From contig NZ_JAFCKB010000008.1 in assembly GCF_018130615.1 (NCBI RefSeq), positions 280,001 through 343,204 of the forward strand: a stretch of 63,204 nt of DNA, read 5' to 3'. The stretch comes from Bradyrhizobium manausense. Lineage in GTDB: Bacteria > Pseudomonadota > Alphaproteobacteria > Rhizobiales > Xanthobacteraceae. Shown piece after piece: positions 60,408 through 63,204 of this stretch. The notes under the pieces were generated by a model. It worked only from the letters and a program-made list of their open reading frames with translations, was not told the origin of the DNA and searched no databases. The first letter of the stretch is position 1. Each line of letters begins with the position of its first letter. Made by a program: the position numbers and the translations under genes.

Positions 60408-61387
60408 TGGTGTCTCACATGAACCGCCGCGAATGCCTGGCGCTTCTTGGGACGATCGCCGCGGTGCCGGCCGAGGTGCTGGCGCAGCAGCCGAATGTGA
60501 CGCGCCGGGTCGGCGTGCTCTCGGTCATCGCTTCCGACGAGGTGATCGGCCAGGCCCGCCTCGCCGAGGCGCTCGCCGCTCATGGCTGGAAGGAGCAGGA
60601 CAATCTCAATATCGACTGGCGTAGCGGCGCCGGCGATCGGGCGCGCATCGCGCAGCTTGCCGATGCGCTGATCGCACGCAAACCCGACATCCTGCTTGCG
60701 CTCGGCACGCCCTCGGTGGAGGAGTTGCGCCGGCGCACCACGACAATCCCGATCGTGTTCGCCGTGGTCACCGATCCCGTCAGCCAGGGTTTTGTCCAAA
60801 ACCTTGCCCATCCGGGCGGCAACATCACCGGCTTCACCGATTACGACGGTCCGCTGGCTGGCAAATGGCTGGAGATGCTGACGCAGGTCACGCCAAAAGT
60901 CTCCCGCGTCTTTGTCGTCTACAATCCTGCGACCGCGCCGTTTGCGCCGCTGATGCTGCGCACGCTCGAGGGTGCCGCGCAGACGCTGCTTGTGACGGTC
61001 GAGCCCGCGCCGGTGCACGATGTCGCTTCGATCGCCGCGCTGGCCTCGCGCAAGGAGGGCGGTTTCCTGGTGCTGCCCGACTTTTTCACCATGGCCAATC
61101 GCGCGGATCTGTTGGCGGCGATCGCGGAAACGCGCCTGCCGTCGGTATTCTGGAGCCGCGCCTTCGTCGATGAAGGCGGGCTGATGTCCTACAGCACGGA
61201 CAGCGCCGAGCAGCTTCGGCGTGCCGCCGCCTATGTCGATCGCATCCTCAAGGGCGCGCAGGCGGCCGATCTGCCGGTCCAGAATCCCACCAAGTTCGAG
61301 TTGGCCATCAACCTGAAAACGGCCAAGGCGATTGGCGTCGCTCCATCCCCGGGCCTGCTCGCAATCGCGAACGACGTCATCGAGTAG
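60407..61387 (+). CDS. ABC transporter substrate-binding protein (PF04392 type)
   Basis: The 326-residue protein has an N-terminal signal (MNRRECLALLGTIAAVPAEV, from an ATG at 60419; the ATG at 60407 overlaps the hemH stop). NRRECLALLG resembles a twin-arginine start. Mature landmarks: VGVLSVIASDEVIGQ, LLALGTPSVEELRRRTTTIP then IVFAVVTDPVSQGFV, HPGGNITGFTDY and a C-terminal INLKTAKAIGVAPSPGLLA. This TrpX/YtgB-like family is extremely numerous in Bradyrhizobium; ligands are mostly unknown. No permease or ATPase gene is adjacent. Coupling to hemH may be chance. Confidence 0.85.
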   Translation: MVSHMNRRECLALLGTIAAVPAEVLAQQPNVTRRVGVLSVIASDEVIGQARLAEALAAHGWKEQDNLNIDWRSGAGDRARIAQLADALIARKPDILLALGTPSVEELRRRTTTIPIVFAVVTDPVSQGFVQNLAHPGGNITGFTDYDGPLAGKWLEMLTQVTPKVSRVFVVYNPATAPFAPLMLRTLEGAAQTLLVTVEPAPVHDVASIAALASRKEGGFLVLPDFFTMANRADLLAAIAETRLPSVFWSRAFVDEGGLMSYSTDSAEQLRRAAAYVDRILKGAQAADLPVQNPTKFELAINLKTAKAIGVAPSPGLLAIANDVIE

Positions 61388-61595
61388 CGTCGCAATATCT
61401 TAACCTTTGCCGCTAGGTCTGCGCCTTCACGCTTTCAAGGGCTTTTCGCAAATACATAATCGCGGCCGTTCCCGTTCGTCGCGTCTTGTGCAGAATGGCG
61501 TGGATGACGACGTGAAAAGCGACCGCTGAACCGGTAGGGTCCTGGTCCCGACCAATGGCAGCGCGGGAAGGGGCTTTTCCCGCCTTGGAGGAAAT

Positions 61596-62603
61596 ATGAG
61601 CGGTTTCGATATTTTCGCGATTGTGCTGGTGTTGCTCGTCATCGTCACACTGATCGCCGGCGTGAAGACGGTGCCGCAGGGCTATGACTGGACCATCGAG
61701 CGGTTCGGCAAGTACACCCAGACGCTGAGCCCCGGGCTCAATCTGATCGTGCCCTATTTCGATCGCGTCGGGCGCAAGATCAACATGATGGAGCAGGTGA
61801 TCGACATCCCCGAGCAGGAGGTGATCACCAAGGACAACGCCACCGTGACGGTGGACGGCGTCGCCTTCTACCAGGTGTTCGACGCCGCGAAGGCGAGCTA
61901 CGAGGTCTCGAACCTCACCCAGGCCATCACCGTCCTGACCATGACCAACATCCGCTCGGTGATGGGGGCGATGGATCTCGACCAGGTGCTGTCGCATCGC
62001 GACGAGATCAACGAGCGCCTCTTGCGCGTCGTCGACGCCGCGGTGTCGCCGTGGGGTCTCAAGGTCAATCGCATCGAGATCAAGGACATCGTGCCGCCCG
62101 CCGATCTCGTCGAAGCCATGGGCCGCCAGATGAAGGCCGAGCGCGTCAAGCGCGCCGACATTTTGGCCGCCGAAGGCCAGCGTCAGTCCGAGATCCTGCG
62201 CGCCGAGGGCGCCAAGCAGGGCCAGATCCTCCAGGCCGAGGGCCGCAAGGAAGCCGCATTTCGCGATGCCGAAGCGCGTGAGCGGTCGGCCGAGGCGGAG
62301 GCCAAGGCGACGCAAATGGTCAGTGAGGCCATAGCCAAGGGCGACGTCGCTGCACTGAATTACTTTATCGCCGACAAATATATCAAGGCGTTCGGCCAGT
62401 TCGCGGACGCGCCAAACCAGAAGATCATCATGCTGCCGATGGAGGCGACGAGCATGCTCGGTTCGCTCGCCGGCATCGGCGAGATCGCGAAGGCGACGTT
62501 CGGTGAAAGCGCGGCGTCCGCGTCCGCTGCTGCACGCCGCACCGGCTCGGTGCCGCCGGCCGGTGGCACAACACCGCCGGCAGTCCCGCCGCGGCAGGGG
62601 TAA
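61596..62603 (+). CDS. SPFH/band-7 membrane protein (QmcA/stomatin-like)
   Basis: The 335-residue protein has an N-terminal membrane helix (DIFAIVLVLLVIVTLIAGVK) and the SPFH domain: VPQGYDWTIERFGKYTQTLS (about 26-45), IDIPEQEVITKDNATVTVDG (about 69-88), NIRSVMGAMDLDQVLSHRDE. An Ala/Glu-rich coiled coil follows (about 175-260), then a Pro-rich tail. These proteins form large oligomeric rings at the inner membrane and work with NfeD partners and FtsH-type proteases in membrane quality control. A strong GGAGGAAAT ribosome site precedes the ATG. The nfeD-type gene follows after 55 bases. Confidence 0.92.
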   Translation: MSGFDIFAIVLVLLVIVTLIAGVKTVPQGYDWTIERFGKYTQTLSPGLNLIVPYFDRVGRKINMMEQVIDIPEQEVITKDNATVTVDGVAFYQVFDAAKASYEVSNLTQAITVLTMTNIRSVMGAMDLDQVLSHRDEINERLLRVVDAAVSPWGLKVNRIEIKDIVPPADLVEAMGRQMKAERVKRADILAAEGQRQSEILRAEGAKQGQILQAEGRKEAAFRDAEARERSAEAEAKATQMVSEAIAKGDVAALNYFIADKYIKAFGQFADAPNQKIIMLPMEATSMLGSLAGIGEIAKATFGESAASASAAARRTGSVPPAGGTTPPAVPPRQG

Positions 62604-62658
62604 GGAACGGCGCATGATCTTCCGCTAAGATCATGCGCAAATATTTGGAGGTCGTATC

Positions 62659-63102
62659 ATGACCGACATGTTCGTCTCGCTCGGCACCTGGAACTGGCTG
62701 ATCTTCGGCTTCATCCTGATGGCGCTGGAGGTGATCGCGCCGGGTGTATTTCTGTTCTGGCTCGGGCTGGCCGCGTTGCTGGTCGGTCTGATCTCGTTCG
62801 CCGTTGTTATCTCTTGGCAGATCCAGCTCGTGATGTTTGCAGTGTTCGCTGCCGCCGCCGTGCCTGTGTGGCGCCGCCTCGCCCGGCCGAAGCCGGATGC
62901 CAGCGCCAGCCCCTTCCTCAACAAGCGGAGCGAGGCGCTGCTGGGCCACGAGTTCACGCTGGAGAAGCCGATCATCGACGGCAACGGCACCATGCGCATC
63001 GGGGACACGGTATGGCGCGTGGCCGGCCCGGACACACCGGCCGGCACGCGGGTGAAGGTGGTCCAGGTGGACGGTGCGAATTTGACGGTGGCGGCGGCGT
63101 AA
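62659..63102 (+). CDS. NfeD-family protein
   Basis: The 147-residue protein has two to three membrane helices in its first 75 residues (WLIFGFILMALEVIAPGVFL, GLAALLVGLISFAVVISWQI) and a C-terminal OB-fold domain (LLGHEFTLEKPIIDGNGTMR then IGDTVWRVAGPDTPAGTRV). This short NfeD type pairs with SPFH/QmcA proteins such as the gene before it; the OB domain is thought to anchor to the SPFH ring. It is the last complete gene of the window; the final 100 bases hold nothing I can identify. Confidence 0.9.
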   Translation: MTDMFVSLGTWNWLIFGFILMALEVIAPGVFLFWLGLAALLVGLISFAVVISWQIQLVMFAVFAAAAVPVWRRLARPKPDASASPFLNKRSEALLGHEFTLEKPIIDGNGTMRIGDTVWRVAGPDTPAGTRVKVVQVDGANLTVAAA

Positions 63103-63204
63103 GGACTCTTCGCCTCTCCCCGCTTGCGGCAGGGGAATCGCATATGGATTTGCGGCCCCTATTGCGTTGTTTTGTAAGATGGATTCTGAGAACGACTCCC
63201 ACAA

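Overview
The window is about 63 kb of GC-rich chromosomal DNA from an alphaproteobacterium, most likely Bradyrhizobium or a close relative. The evidence is the divergent phyR / nepR-ecfG general stress locus, a homospermidine synthase next to a fold-III ornithine decarboxylase, a DUF3551 protein, many CoA-linked catabolic genes, and palindromic intergenic repeats of the type common in that genus. I see no rRNA, tRNA, insertion sequence, prophage or CRISPR array. Almost everything looks like core or long-resident chromosome.

Layout. 1-3.4 kb: a frameshifted GFA-family remnant, a small exported protein and an LtaS/OpgB-type membrane sulfatase-fold enzyme. 3.4-6.6 kb (minus): a GntR/FCD regulator with a perfect 20-bp palindrome just upstream of its start, a PhyH-family dioxygenase and a SAF-domain dehydrogenase. 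6.6-8.9 kb: two tandem alpha/beta hydrolases and ogt. 8.9-21.1 kb: a large acyl-CoA catabolic block (acyl-CoA ligase, thiolase, TetR regulator, 3-hydroxyacyl-CoA dehydrogenase-like SDR, enoyl-CoA hydratase, feruloyl-CoA-synthase-like ligase, three acyl-CoA dehydrogenases, nitroreductase), punctuated by palindromic repeats. 21.2-23.0 kb: ecfG-nepR and phyR. 24.6-29.6 kb: htpG with a heat-shock-type promoter, and an orphan RND efflux permease. 31.6-35.9 kb: a mini-cluster of FATP-type acyl-CoA synthetase, stand-alone ACP, AMP ligase and SDR, with no ketosynthase. 36.8-39.9 kb: a DUF3095 protein, DUF2147, GNAT and sodB. 40.2-47.5 kb: a split two-gene permease, then a zinc-uptake operon with a Zur-type operator (His-rich peptide, znuC, znuB, znuA, COG0523 GTPase, WD40 protein), mgtC-like and a small stress protein. 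47.6-54.6 kb: acetoacetate decarboxylase, an exported argininosuccinate-lyase-like protein, and a polyamine cluster (hss, RidA, GNAT, ornithine decarboxylase) with a long structured leader. 55-63 kb: M3 oligopeptidase, DUF1007 plus NicO metal exporter, MAPEG, hemH, a substrate-binding protein, and an SPFH/NfeD pair.

How it works together. The regulatory sequence is unusually readable. EcfG-type promoters (GGAAC-N16/17-CGTT) lie before sodB and before a small membrane protein at 47144. Weaker versions lie before phyR and an exported protein at 24022, so the locus may carry both the stress sigma factor and several of its targets. Zinc uptake is organised around one Zur box. Its ZnuA lacks the usual His-rich loop, while a separate 82-residue His-rich peptide opens the operon. 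The most novel candidates are that zinc operon, the split PGGP-motif permease, the ACP/ligase/SDR mini-cluster and the exported lyase.
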